Assembly: GCA_015063745.1 (NCBI GenBank)
Contig: SVTO01000012.1
Span: 1-54,072 of the forward strand
DNA length: 54,072 nt
Direction of reading: 5' to 3'
Source of the DNA: Oscillospiraceae bacterium
GTDB taxonomy: Bacteria > Bacillota > Clostridia > Oscillospirales > CAG-272
The position numbers and the translations under genes were made by a program. Positions 1-7,827 of this stretch are shown piece after piece. Position 1 is the first letter of the stretch. Each line of letters begins with the position of its first letter. The notes under the pieces were generated by a model that saw only the letters and a program-made list of their open reading frames with translations, did no database searches and was not told the DNA's origin.

Positions 1-886
1 CTGCCTGTGCACCTACCAGAGTAGCTGCTGCCATGGTGGGATCACGGTACATGGCGGTCTTCTGGGCCGTCTTCAGCATTTCCTGATCTTCTTCGGTCAG
101 TGTGGGCGGGTTGATCGCAACCTTAACGTCACCGATACCTCTTTCACCCCATTCGGCGGACAGTTCTTCGTTCAGGAATACTTCCAGTTCGGTTGTGTGG
201 GCGGGAATCTGGTTCGGACGCAGTTCCAGCTCGGACAGTCTTGCCAGCGCAGGACCGAGAGCGCTGATGAATTCCGTCTTCATGGTATCGCGCAGTTCTT
301 CCTTGGAGTAGGACTGTGCTACGTTGCCGGTTACATTGGTATACAGCTTGATGGGGTCGGTTACACGGAAGGTGTAGGTACCGTTGCACCGCAGGGATAC
401 GTCCACGTCAAAGTTGATGCGGGAGTCCACCACGCGGAAGGAAATCGGGTTTGCGGTTCCGAATTTGTTATCGAGGATTTCCTTTGTGTTGAAGTAGTAT
501 ACTCTCTGATCCTTGCCGGTATCGCCGCCATAGGTAAAGCGCTTGCCGATGGCCTTGAAGGTTGCGAGAATGGATTCACCGAGGGAGCCGGCAAAAATGG
601 AGGGTTCGCTGGAGTTGTCCCAGGTAAATTCACCGGGTTCTGCACAGAGCTCCACAACCTTGCCCTGTTCCACGATGATCATGCACTGGCCGTCCGCTAC
701 TGCAATGCCGGAGCCGTTGGAGATGATATTGTCATTTCCCTTGGTATTGGAGGAACGGGAAGAGGTTCTTTTCTGTCCTTTTACAACCAGAATATCGTTG
801 GCGATGGAATCACAATAGAAAAACTCTTTCCACTGATCCGCCAATACGCCGCCGGCTGCTCCCGCTATTGCTTTGATAAGTCCCAT
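1..886 (-). CDS. SPFH-domain protein, YdjI/virion-core-like (C-terminus cut by window edge)
   Basis: The reading frame is open from the ATG at 886 to the left edge, giving 295 residues without a stop. The N-terminus begins MGLIKAIAGAAGGVLADQW, followed by a stretch matching the SPFH/Band-7-like proteins often annotated as virion core protein or YdjI: an early FFYCDSI segment, a GNDNIISNGS turn, and a beta-rich core with alternating charged strands and RPNQIP. Family members are cytoplasmic or membrane-associated scaffold proteins, usually ending in a zinc ribbon that would lie outside this window. The AAGGA ribosome site sits just upstream of the start. It is followed upstream on the same strand by ackA but separated by a terminator, so it probably has its own transcript. 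The family call is by sequence impression; the molecular role is unknown. Confidence 0.75.
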   Translation of the reverse strand, partial: MGLIKAIAGAAGGVLADQWKEFFYCDSIANDILVVKGQKRTSSRSSNTKGNDNIISNGSGIAVADGQCMIIVEQGKVVELCAEPGEFTWDNSSEPSIFAGSLGESILATFKAIGKRFTYGGDTGKDQRVYYFNTKEILDNKFGTANPISFRVVDSRINFDVDVSLRCNGTYTFRVTDPIKLYTNVTGNVAQSYSKEELRDTMKTEFISALGPALARLSELELRPNQIPAHTTELEVFLNEELSAEWGERGIGDVKVAINPPTLTEEDQEMLKTAQKTAMYRDPTMAAATLVGAQA

Positions 887-933
887 TGTTTTAAGTCCTT
901 TCCGATAAAAATTCCGTTGGATCGGTAAAAAAT

Positions 934-964
934 GCCGGGGATGACAAAGACTGTTATCCCCGGC
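934..964 (-). terminator. Rho-independent terminator after ackA
   Basis: A perfect 9-bp stem (GCCGGGGAT with ATCCCCGGC) around a 13-nt loop lies 11 nt beyond the ackA stop. On the minus strand it is followed by a U-rich tract (catttttt). It separates ackA from the SPFH gene. Confidence 0.85.
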
Positions 965-974
965 GAAAAATATA

Positions 975-2189
975 TTACTTGTTGAGGTTGTTTACGATGG
1001 CTTCGGTATCGGAAGCGATCATGAGTTCTTCGTTGGTGGGGAGAACGTATACCTTAACCTTGGAGTCTGCGGTGGAGAGTTCCACGGTGTTGGGCTGGTG
1101 GTGGGTCTTAGCGTTCAGTTCGTTGTCGATCTTTACGCCGAAGTATTCCAGACCAGCACAAGCTCTTTCACGCAGTTCGGGGTTGTTTTCGCCCATACCG
1201 GCAGTCCAAACGATAGCGTCCAGACCGTTCATGGCAGCAGCGTAGGAACCGATGTACTTCTTGATCTGGTAAGCCAGAGTGGAAGCAGCCAGGTAAGCTC
1301 TCTTGTCGCCCTTCAGAATAGCAGCTTCGATGTCACGGCTGTCGGAAGAGATACCGGACATACCTAAGAAACCGCACTTCTTGTTCATGTAGTCTTCCAT
1401 CATAGCGGGGGTGTAGCCTTCTCTTTCCATGATGAAGGTAACAACAGCAGGGTCCATAGAACCGCAGCGGGTACCCATCAGAACGCCTTCCAGAGGAGTC
1501 AGACCCATGGAGGTGTCCACGCACTTGCCGCCCTTTACAGCGGAGATGGAGGAACCGTTACCGATGTGGCAGGTGATGATCTTGGTTTCTTCAACGGGCT
1601 TGTTCAGCAGCTTGGCCATTTCGCGGGATACATAACGGTGGGAAGTACCGTGTGCACCGTAACGGCGGATGTTGTACTTTTCAGCCATTTCATAGGAGAT
1701 ACCGTATGTATAAGCCTGTTCGGGCATGGTCTGGTGGAATGCGGTGTCGAATACCAGAACCTGGGGCTTGTTGGGCATAACAGCCTGGCAGCCCTTGATA
1801 CCCATGATGTGAGCGCCGGTGTGCAGAGGAGCAAAGTCACGGCAGAGTTCCAGCTTGGCCAGAACTTCGTCGGTCAGCAGAACGGATTCAAAGAAGTAAG
1901 GACCGCCGTGCACTACGCGGTGACCGATGGCTTCGATTTCGTTCATATCGGAGATAACACCGGTTTCAGCGTCGGTCAGATACTTGATAACGATTTCGGT
2001 TGCCACTGCATGGTCGGGCATGGGGATTTCAACCTTCAGCTTTTCGCCGTCTTCACCCTTTCTGTGTTCGATGCGGCCGTCGATACCGATGCGTTCACAG
2101 ATACCCTTTGCCAGAACGGATTCGCTGGCGGTGTCAAACAGCTGATACTTCAGGGAAGAGGAGCCTGCGTTAACAACAAGAACTTTCAT
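975..2189 (-). CDS. ackA: Acetate kinase
   Basis: 404 residues, the usual length. It interconverts acetyl phosphate + ADP and acetate + ATP in the cytoplasm, the ATP-yielding last step of acetate fermentation. The N-terminus MKVLVVNAGSSSLKYQLF is the ASKHA phosphate-1 loop with the family signature. GHRVVHGGPYF carries the conserved arginine/histidine region, HIGNGSS is the phosphate-2 loop and GMGENNPELR the adenosine-binding end. The start at 2189 is set by a GGAGG ribosome site; the frame is open 173 codons further upstream, but that segment has no homology and overlaps tmcAL. No pta gene is adjacent in the window. A promoter at 2256-2284 abuts the promoter of the divergent tmcAL. Confidence 0.98.
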   Translation of the reverse strand: MKVLVVNAGSSSLKYQLFDTASESVLAKGICERIGIDGRIEHRKGEDGEKLKVEIPMPDHAVATEIVIKYLTDAETGVISDMNEIEAIGHRVVHGGPYFFESVLLTDEVLAKLELCRDFAPLHTGAHIMGIKGCQAVMPNKPQVLVFDTAFHQTMPEQAYTYGISYEMAEKYNIRRYGAHGTSHRYVSREMAKLLNKPVEETKIITCHIGNGSSISAVKGGKCVDTSMGLTPLEGVLMGTRCGSMDPAVVTFIMEREGYTPAMMEDYMNKKCGFLGMSGISSDSRDIEAAILKGDKRAYLAASTLAYQIKKYIGSYAAAMNGLDAIVWTAGMGENNPELRERACAGLEYFGVKIDNELNAKTHHQPNTVELSTADSKVKVYVLPTNEELMIASDTEAIVNNLNK

Positions 2190-2226
2190 GGATAGATTTC
2201 CTCCAAAATAGTATGTAAAAATAAAT

Positions 2227-2255
2227 TTGACAAATGATATACTATCATATATAAT
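2227..2255 (+). promoter_or_regulatory. tmcAL promoter (TTGACA-17-TATAAT)
   Basis: Perfect consensus -35 TTGACA (2227-2232), 17-bp spacer, perfect -10 TATAAT (2250-2255). Transcription should begin near 2262, about 57 nt before the tmcAL start. The -10 directly abuts the -10 of the opposing ackA promoter. Confidence 0.85.
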
Positions 2256-2284
2256 ATTATATAAGATTTTGCCGCAATTTACAA
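2256..2284 (-). promoter_or_regulatory. ackA promoter (TTGTAA-17-TATAAT)
   Basis: On the minus strand, TTGTAA (2284-2279), 17-bp spacer, TATAAT (2261-2256), followed by an untranslated leader of about 60 nt and the GGAGG site of ackA. It faces the tmcAL promoter, so the two polymerase footprints overlap completely. Confidence 0.8.
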
Positions 2285-2318
2285 GAAGTTTTTGATAATT
2301 CAGAGGAAGAAACAAAAA

Positions 2319-3446
2319 ATGTATAAAAATACCGCCGTCATTTGTGAAACGAACCCATTCCATAACGGGCACGCCTGTGTATTTCGCAAAGCAAAAGAGA
2401 ATTCGGAGATCGTTACAGCCGTAATGAGCGGGAATTTTGTACAGAGAGGACTGCCGGCTGTGCTGGACAAGTATACCAGAGCCGCCATTCTTCTGAAAAA
2501 CGGTGCGGATATTGTGGTGGAGCTGCCCTATCCCTGGTGTGCGGGCGGGGTGGAAGCCTTTTCTCTGGGCGGCGTTTCCGTGGCGGCGGAGATGGGCTGT
2601 GACAGACTGCTTTTCGGCAGCGAATCCGGGGATGGGGCAATGCTGAAAAAAGCCGCCGACTGGATGAAAGAAGCGGAAAATACCATCCGTGACTATGCCG
2701 CAGAGCATCCCGAAACCGGTGCCGGGGTATTGTATGACAAACTTGCCGCAGAAGGCGGTTTTTCCCTTTCTGCCAACGATAAACTGGGTGTATGGTATCT
2801 TCGCCGTATGGCGGATATGGGCTGTCAGGCGGCTTCTGAGGCGGTAAAACGACTGCCTGCCGGAGAAAATGTGACCAGCGCAACCGCACTCCGTGAATAT
2901 CTCGCCGCAGGGAAGGACTGTTCAGCCTTTGTCCCCGCATCCGCGGCCGAAGTGCTGGCCCGGAATCCCATCACCTCTCCGGACAGATTCTTTGATATTG
3001 CCCATCTGTACTTCCGACTGTTTGCCGGGAAAACTCCCTGTGCGGAAGGGGAAGGCGGACTGTGGGAACGTCTGTGCAAAACCGCCCATACAGCGGAAAA
3101 CGGAAAGACATTCTTTGCCGCCGCCGCAACAAAAAAATATACGGACGCCAGAATCCGCCGTGCCGCTCTGTTCGGAATGACAGAGGTACAGCAGCCGATC
3201 CTGAAATCGCGTCCGCTTTATACAGTATTGCTTGCCGCCGGTGAGAAGGGCAGGGAATGGCTGAAGCATCATATGCCGTCCGAAGACTTCACCATCCTGA
3301 CAAAACCGGCAGATTACGATAAATTGAGTCCCGCCGCCGCAGAACAGTACAGCTATCTTCTGAAGGCCGACAGCCTGTATGCCGCGTGTATGGCCATTCC
3401 GTCCGGCGGGGACTGTTTCGTGAAAAAACATCCCGTGATCGGTTAA
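2319..3446 (+). CDS. tmcAL: tRNA(Met) cytidine acetate ligase
   Basis: About 375 residues. TmcAL (YlbM) activates acetate with ATP and acetylates C34 of elongator tRNA-Met, making ac4C and securing AUG decoding. The nucleotidyltransferase fold is shown by an N-terminal strand and the HxGH motif in NPFHNGH (about residues 12-18), followed by SGNFVQRG and VELPYPW, typical of the family. I place the start at the second ATG (2319) because AGAGGAAG lies correctly upstream; an alternative start at 2292 would add nine lysine-rich residues. Its substrates, acetate and ATP, are exactly the products of the divergent acetate kinase. The stop overlaps that of the convergent gene by 4 nt. Confidence 0.93.
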   Translation: MYKNTAVICETNPFHNGHACVFRKAKENSEIVTAVMSGNFVQRGLPAVLDKYTRAAILLKNGADIVVELPYPWCAGGVEAFSLGGVSVAAEMGCDRLLFGSESGDGAMLKKAADWMKEAENTIRDYAAEHPETGAGVLYDKLAAEGGFSLSANDKLGVWYLRRMADMGCQAASEAVKRLPAGENVTSATALREYLAAGKDCSAFVPASAAEVLARNPITSPDRFFDIAHLYFRLFAGKTPCAEGEGGLWERLCKTAHTAENGKTFFAAAATKKYTDARIRRAALFGMTEVQQPILKSRPLYTVLLAAGEKGREWLKHHMPSEDFTILTKPADYDKLSPAAAEQYSYLLKADSLYAACMAIPSGGDCFVKKHPVIG

Positions 3447-4006
3447 GAACAAATGGGAAGGGCGTCAGAATGGCTGAGTAGCTCCCCGACACGCCCTGTA
3501 AACAGAAATTCCGCCGCATCCAGAGCCGTATAGTCCATGGGATGCATCAGCGAAGAGGGCTTGGGCAGCTCAACCGCCCCGCAGGAATCCAGCACATCGG
3601 CCACGAACTGGGAACAGAAGAAGTGATGCTGCCGTTTCAGGGAAATTCCCCAATAGCACAGGATCACGCCGAGAAGATTGTATCGGTATGTTTCCGCCCG
3701 GTCCGCCATTTCCCGCAGCTTCCGGCAGATCCGTCCATGAGCCTCGTCGGAAACGGGCAGGGCGATTAAGGTACAGCGTGTATCCGGATGCGCGCCGAAA
3801 TAACCTGTGTACAGCTTTTCCTCCACAAATCCCGCAGGCAGGGGCAGACGCACGATTTTCCGGCCGAAGCTGTAGAATGCGCCGAAATGCCCGTTTTCAT
3901 AGGTTGTGGCAAGGGAAATGTGGGTGTAGGGCGCGTTGGTCAGATGATGGATCACGCCCGAGAGAAAGGTGCCGGATCTGGTCAGCAGCAGATAAATGGT
4001 TTTCAT
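3443..4006 (-). CDS. YiiX/YebB-like permuted papain-fold hydrolase
   Basis: 187 residues from the ATG at 4006, which has ACGGAG at good spacing. The order of catalytic elements is that of circularly permuted NlpC/P60 (papain-fold) enzymes: a histidine in APYTHISLA near the N-terminus and the cysteine in FFCSQFVADVL near residue 140. Relatives are amidases or acyl-hydrolases acting on lipids, peptides or cell wall, but the substrate of this branch is not known. There is no signal peptide, so it is probably cytoplasmic. It is monocistronic, and its stop codon overlaps that of convergent tmcAL. Confidence 0.75.
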   Translation of the reverse strand: MKTIYLLLTRSGTFLSGVIHHLTNAPYTHISLATTYENGHFGAFYSFGRKIVRLPLPAGFVEEKLYTGYFGAHPDTRCTLIALPVSDEAHGRICRKLREMADRAETYRYNLLGVILCYWGISLKRQHHFFCSQFVADVLDSCGAVELPKPSSLMHPMDYTALDAAEFLFTGRVGELLSHSDALPICS

Positions 4007-4082
4007 GATATACTCCGTTTTTGTTGTTGACAAAAGTATACCATGAAAATTTAAACTGCCTGTAATGGTTCATTTTTGAATG

Positions 4083-4101
4083 CCTTAAGTATTGTTTAAG
4101 G
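4083..4101. terminator. Weak hairpin between the papain-like and CARF genes
   Basis: CCTTAA/TTAAGG stem with a 7-nt loop, followed on the plus strand by an AT-rich tract (tatttttaattttt). It lies just downstream of the CARF gene on the minus strand, where the following U-tract is poor. A terminator function is only possible. Confidence 0.4.
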
Positions 4102-4106
4102 TATTT

Positions 4107-5363
4107 TTAATTTTTCGGCACAGCACATTCCTTAAGGGCATGGAAGAATTCCCTGTCGGACATCCGGTGGACCTTGTTTATCAGCGTAATATGCATATCC
4201 TTTGCACGTTCGCTGAGATACTTTGTGGCAAGATCTCCGTCATAACTGCGGTCTTCCCGGTCGAAATAAATAGTGGACACCAGAATCCGTCTGGCATACC
4301 GGTTCCCGAACCGTCCCGCAACCGTGTGCAGCTTGTACAGCTCGTCGGACTTGACATCCCCGTTTTTACAGGAAATAAAGTAGGGAAGCACACCCTGCAT
4401 CAGCATAACATCGATTTCGTTTTTCGTATCCGAGCCGTTCCATTCGATCACGACACCCGCACCTCCATCGGTGTAGGGTGTTTTTTCATTCTCCGCCCGG
4501 TAATGGAAGGCGGTCATGTAGGTTTTGTATTCCAGCAATGTCCCGGATTTGGTGAGACAGTCCTTGATATAGGGGTTTTTGAAGGTGCAGTACTGCCTGC
4601 CGCCGAGGTTTTCGAAGCGGAGCATATCCATGTCTTCAAGCTTTGCCATAAAAGCTTCGTCCATCCCCCGTTCGGTGTAGGTGTACACATTTCTGTTCTC
4701 TTCCGTGGCACGTACAGCACCGCCCAGCCGTCCGGTCTGCTGATTCCAGAACCCGCAGTCGGGTACACACATCTTCCACAGCCGGTTGATATCGCTGTAT
4801 ACTCCATCGGTAAAGGGATGACCGTCGGCAGTGTTGCCGGCAACCATTTCCTCTCTGATCCGTCCGCTGTGCAGAAGAATACCCTCCGCATTGGACAGCT
4901 CCACCTTGTGCTCTTCCGTCGTGCCGTCAATGGGAATCGGACGGATATCCCCCGTGCCGTTCAGTGGGATACGGTAGAGCATACCCTGTCGGGTATCGGC
5001 GCTGATCTGGAAAATATGTGCCTGATGATCGGTCAGACGGAACACCATGCCCACAGCCACCAGAGCCGCATCCTCACCGCCGGTGAAGTCGAAGACATAC
5101 TCGTCCTCCCCGAATACCCTGCTGCCGTATTCGATGATATCCTTCAGAATGTGCAGAATGCCGGAAAGATCATAGGTATCCATTACCCGAAGACTCAGGG
5201 ACGTCTTCATTCCTCTTGCCCGTAGAATTTTCTGTATTTCCGGCAGTGCGGCGGATATTTTATTCCGTTCGGTGCCGATAAAAACGACCCGTCTCGGTTT
5301 CAGTGCCAGGGCGGCCAGAATATTGGAAATCGGTGTTTTGTCGAAAAATTCAATCAGCGTCAT
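4107..5363 (-). CDS. CARF-domain nuclease, Card1/Can2-like (DUF1887)
   Basis: 418 residues, the usual length for this architecture. Residues 1-150 form a CARF-like Rossmann domain (PISNILAALALKP near the start; DFTGGEDAALVAVG at 92-105 corresponds to the CARF loop that binds cyclic oligoadenylate). A linker/winged-helix region follows, then from about 270 a PD-(D/E)xK nuclease-like domain: E278 in LLEYKTY, E316-x-D318 in NEIDVM, and S331-C-K333 in FISCKNG. In type III CRISPR immunity, Card1/Can2 degrade DNA and RNA when cA4 or cA6 binds. No Cas10, cas gene or repeat array is in the window, so here it is an orphan. The acidic residue normally two before the lysine is a serine, which may be a subfamily trait. 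Confidence 0.8.
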   Translation of the reverse strand: MTLIEFFDKTPISNILAALALKPRRVVFIGTERNKISAALPEIQKILRARGMKTSLSLRVMDTYDLSGILHILKDIIEYGSRVFGEDEYVFDFTGGEDAALVAVGMVFRLTDHQAHIFQISADTRQGMLYRIPLNGTGDIRPIPIDGTTEEHKVELSNAEGILLHSGRIREEMVAGNTADGHPFTDGVYSDINRLWKMCVPDCGFWNQQTGRLGGAVRATEENRNVYTYTERGMDEAFMAKLEDMDMLRFENLGGRQYCTFKNPYIKDCLTKSGTLLEYKTYMTAFHYRAENEKTPYTDGGAGVVIEWNGSDTKNEIDVMLMQGVLPYFISCKNGDVKSDELYKLHTVAGRFGNRYARRILVSTIYFDREDRSYDGDLATKYLSERAKDMHITLINKVHRMSDREFFHALKECAVPKN

Positions 5364-5413
5364 AAACGTACTCCATTGGATGGGATTCGGTATAGTATAG
5401 CCTTATAGTATAG

Positions 5414-5442
5414 ATTATAGCAAATTCCGGAGCGATTTGCAA
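5414..5442 (-). promoter_or_regulatory. Promoter of the CARF-nuclease gene
   Basis: Minus strand TTGCAA (5442-5437), 17-bp spacer, TATAAT (5419-5414), about 50 nt upstream of the start at 5363. Confidence 0.75.
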
Positions 5443-5443
5443 C

Positions 5444-5475
5444 AAAAAACTCCTCCGAAGACCGGAAGAGTTTTT
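5444..5475 (-). terminator. Terminator of the histidine phosphatase operon
   Basis: AAAAACTC...GAGTTTTT stem extended by CCG/CGG with one mismatch and an AAGA loop, 4 nt after the stop of the last phosphatase gene. The flanking A/T runs make it potentially bidirectional. Confidence 0.75.
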
Positions 5476-5479
5476 ATAT

Positions 5480-6205
5480 TCAGAATTCGATGGTATTCTG
5501 GTATCTCGTAGGCAGACCTTCCGCATACAGATGGCTGTCATTGGAGAGTGTCAGCATCATGGGGACGGTATAGCCGGAAGGATGATCGGCAAAATGGATT
5601 ACCGTCAGGTCGGAGTGGGAAATGTCAAAAGCAGTCCAGGTGATAGGCATGGGAATATCCAGAAGAACGCCCAGCCAGGACAGTCCCAGTCCCTGATGAC
5701 AGAATACCGCAACTCTGTCTTCATTGTGACGGACGATTTTATAGCGGGAAGAGGCAGGATCGTGCTCATAGCCGAGGGATGCCAGAAAAGCGTCACTTTC
5801 CGCACGAAGATATTTGTACCCTTCTTCGGCTTTTACACCTTTATTGCGGAAATATTCGGCTTTGTACCATTCCTTACCCAGCTTTTCGATCTCCGGAGAA
5901 CGCAGTTCCACACAACTGTTTTCTGTACGGAAGCACCAGGTAGTGGCCCCCTGTCCATCATTACAGGTGAAATATTTCCAGGCGGTTTCTTCACTTACCC
6001 AAGGCAGAATTTCTGCATCCCTGTTCAGCAGATCACAGGTGGGTTTGGCAGTCTGACGGGCACGGTTCATGGGAGAGGTGTAGATTTTGTCCACTCCATA
6101 ACGTGCCAGACGCTTGGCCACAGCCGCAACCTGCAGTTTTCCCCGTTCTGTCAGAGATTCCGGTGCGAATATGGGATCACCGTGACGTATTATGTAGAGC
6201 AGCAT
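5480..6205 (-). CDS. Histidine phosphatase family protein, tandem copy 3
   Basis: 241 residues. The catalytic RHGD motif (residues 8-11) with the phospho-accepting histidine, the second arginine region in TSPMNRARQTAKP, and the late histidine in VAVFCHQG identify the phosphoglycerate mutase-like superfamily. Substrates of such enzymes range from sugar phosphates to nucleotides and cannot be read here. It is the most promoter-distal of three homologous genes on the minus strand, 17 nt after the middle one, with ACGGAAA as ribosome site. A substituted stretch around residues 60-100 distinguishes it from its sisters. Confidence 0.9.
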   Translation of the reverse strand: MLLYIIRHGDPIFAPESLTERGKLQVAAVAKRLARYGVDKIYTSPMNRARQTAKPTCDLLNRDAEILPWVSEETAWKYFTCNDGQGATTWCFRTENSCVELRSPEIEKLGKEWYKAEYFRNKGVKAEEGYKYLRAESDAFLASLGYEHDPASSRYKIVRHNEDRVAVFCHQGLGLSWLGVLLDIPMPITWTAFDISHSDLTVIHFADHPSGYTVPMMLTLSNDSHLYAEGLPTRYQNTIEF

Positions 6206-6222
6206 ACTTTTTTCCGTTCAAA

Positions 6223-6951
6223 TTATAAATAGATTTTATTCTGGTACAGCGTGGGCAGACCTTCCGCATACAGATGGCTGTCGTTGGAGAGGGTCAGCAG
6301 CATAGGATAACTGTAACCGGAGTGATTGTCGGGGAATTCGATTACCGTCAGGTCGGAGTGGGAAATATCCAGAGAGGTCCATGCGATCGGATGAGGAATA
6401 TCCAGAATCGCACCCAGCCAGGTCAGACCGAAGCCGTGATGGCAGAATACCGCAACCCGTTCATGGGTGTGATTGAGGATTTTGTACCGTCCGTTGTCGG
6501 GATCGTGTTCATAGCCGAGGGAGGTAAAGAATGTATCGCTGGCTGCATGGAGACGCTGGCAGGCGGGGAGGGGATCAATACCGATGCGCTTGAAATAATC
6601 GGCCTTGTACCATTCCTTACCCAGCTTTTCTACTTCGGGAGAACGCAGCTCCACCATACCTTCCTGGGTACGGAAGCACCATTCCGCTTCACCGGGTTCG
6701 TATTCGTAAGCCAGTTCGTCCCAGTACAGGTCTTCATTGGCCCATTCCAGAATTTCCAGCTTTTTGTTCAGCAGTTCACAGGTGGGTTTTGCGGTAACTT
6801 GTGCGCGGTTCAGGGGAGAGGAGTAAATACGATCCACACCGTACCGTGCCAGACGCTTGGCGAGAGCTGCGGACTGCAGGGTACCTCTGGGGGTCAGTTC
6901 ATCATGTTCATTATAAGTAGGATCACCGTGTCGGATAACGTAAAGTAACAT
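6223..6951 (-). CDS. Histidine phosphatase family protein, tandem copy 2
   Basis: 242 residues. It carries RHGDPTYNEHDELTPRG at the N-terminus, SSPLNRAQVTAKPT for the second phosphate-binding arginine, an acidic residue in the MVELRSPEVEKLGKEWY helix shared by all three copies, and VAVFCHHG with the late catalytic histidine. AAGGAG precedes the start and the gap to copy 1 is only 12 nt, so the three genes form one operon. Function beyond phosphatase or mutase chemistry is unknown. Confidence 0.9.
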   Translation of the reverse strand: MLLYVIRHGDPTYNEHDELTPRGTLQSAALAKRLARYGVDRIYSSPLNRAQVTAKPTCELLNKKLEILEWANEDLYWDELAYEYEPGEAEWCFRTQEGMVELRSPEVEKLGKEWYKADYFKRIGIDPLPACQRLHAASDTFFTSLGYEHDPDNGRYKILNHTHERVAVFCHHGFGLTWLGAILDIPHPIAWTSLDISHSDLTVIEFPDNHSGYSYPMLLTLSNDSHLYAEGLPTLYQNKIYL

Positions 6952-6963
6952 TTCTTACTCCTT

Positions 6964-7692
6964 TCAGAAATTCAGGTAATTGCAGTATTGCGTGGGCAGA
7001 CCTTCGCCGTAGATGTGCGCATCGTTGGAGTGGGTCAGCAGGGTGGGAACCGTGTAACCGAAGCGGTTGTCGGCGAAACGGATCACACTGACATTGGAGT
7101 GGGATGTCACAAAGGTAGTCCATGCGAGAGGATGGGGCATATCCAGAAGCGTACCGAGCCAGGTTAGGCAGAAACCGAAATGGCAGAACACAGCCACACG
7201 CATTTCGTTGTGCTGCAGGATCTTATAGCGGGAGCCTTCCTTCTCGTGCTGATAGCCGAGGGATTCGAGAAACGCATCGCTCTTTTCGCGGAGATTTCTG
7301 CAGCATTCTTCGGGATGCACGCCGATGCGGTTGAAATAATCGGCCTTGTACCATTCCTTGCCGAGTTTTGCTATTTCCGCAGAACGGAGTTCCTGTCTTC
7401 CTTCGGGTGAGCAGAAGCACCATTCGCCGACGCCGGGCTTCATTTCATACGCAAAAGCATTCCAGTAAATATCTTCATTGGCAAAGTCCAGAATTTCCAC
7501 ATCTTTGTTGAGAAGGTCGCAGAGGGGCTTGGCGGTGGAGATAGCGCGGGGACGGGGAGAAGAATATATTTTATCCATACCGTAGCGGGCCAGTCTCTTG
7601 CCGAGCGCCGCAGCCTGCAGAGTTCCCTTGGGTGTCAGATCGTCGTTTTCGTTGTAGGTGGGATCACCGTGACGAATGATATACAGTAACAT
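6964..7692 (-). CDS. Histidine phosphatase family protein, tandem copy 1
   Basis: 242 residues and first in the operon. Motifs are RHGDPTYNENDDLTPKG, SSPRPRAISTAKPL and VAVFCHFG. The residues after the late histidine (FGFCLTWLG) are conserved with copy 2 (HGFGLTWLG), showing recent common ancestry, yet many surface positions differ, consistent with substrate divergence. The promoter at 7725-7753 and the AAGGAA ribosome site drive the set. No sugar or cobalamin pathway neighbour hints at the substrate. Confidence 0.9.
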   Translation of the reverse strand: MLLYIIRHGDPTYNENDDLTPKGTLQAAALGKRLARYGMDKIYSSPRPRAISTAKPLCDLLNKDVEILDFANEDIYWNAFAYEMKPGVGEWCFCSPEGRQELRSAEIAKLGKEWYKADYFNRIGVHPEECCRNLREKSDAFLESLGYQHEKEGSRYKILQHNEMRVAVFCHFGFCLTWLGTLLDMPHPLAWTTFVTSHSNVSVIRFADNRFGYTVPTLLTHSNDAHIYGEGLPTQYCNYLNF

Positions 7693-7724
7693 GGCAGTAT
7701 TCCTTTCGATGAGTTGTCAGATTT

Positions 7725-7753
7725 ATTATAACAGAATTCAGCGGGGTTTGCAA
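7725..7753 (-). promoter_or_regulatory. Promoter of the histidine phosphatase operon
   Basis: Minus strand TTGCAA (7753-7748), 17-bp spacer, TATAAT (7730-7725). It is the same -35 variant as the CARF-nuclease promoter. Confidence 0.75.
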
Positions 7754-7786
7754 TATACTGATGAAAATAATGAGATTATTCCCATG

Positions 7787-7818
7787 AAAAAACGTCTCCG
7801 GAAAGCCGAAGACGTTTT
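7787..7818. terminator. Bidirectional terminator after the NSS symporter gene
   Basis: AAAACGTCT-CGG stem closed by an AAAG loop and flanked by A and T runs. It lies 10 nt downstream of the symporter stop on the minus strand. Confidence 0.85.
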
Positions 7819-7827
7819 GTGAAAAAC

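Noticed and set aside
2190-2708. N-terminal extension of acetate kinase by 173 codons
   Set aside because: Acetate kinases begin at MKVLVVNAGSSS, which here has a GGAGG site; the extension overlaps the promoter region and tmcAL.
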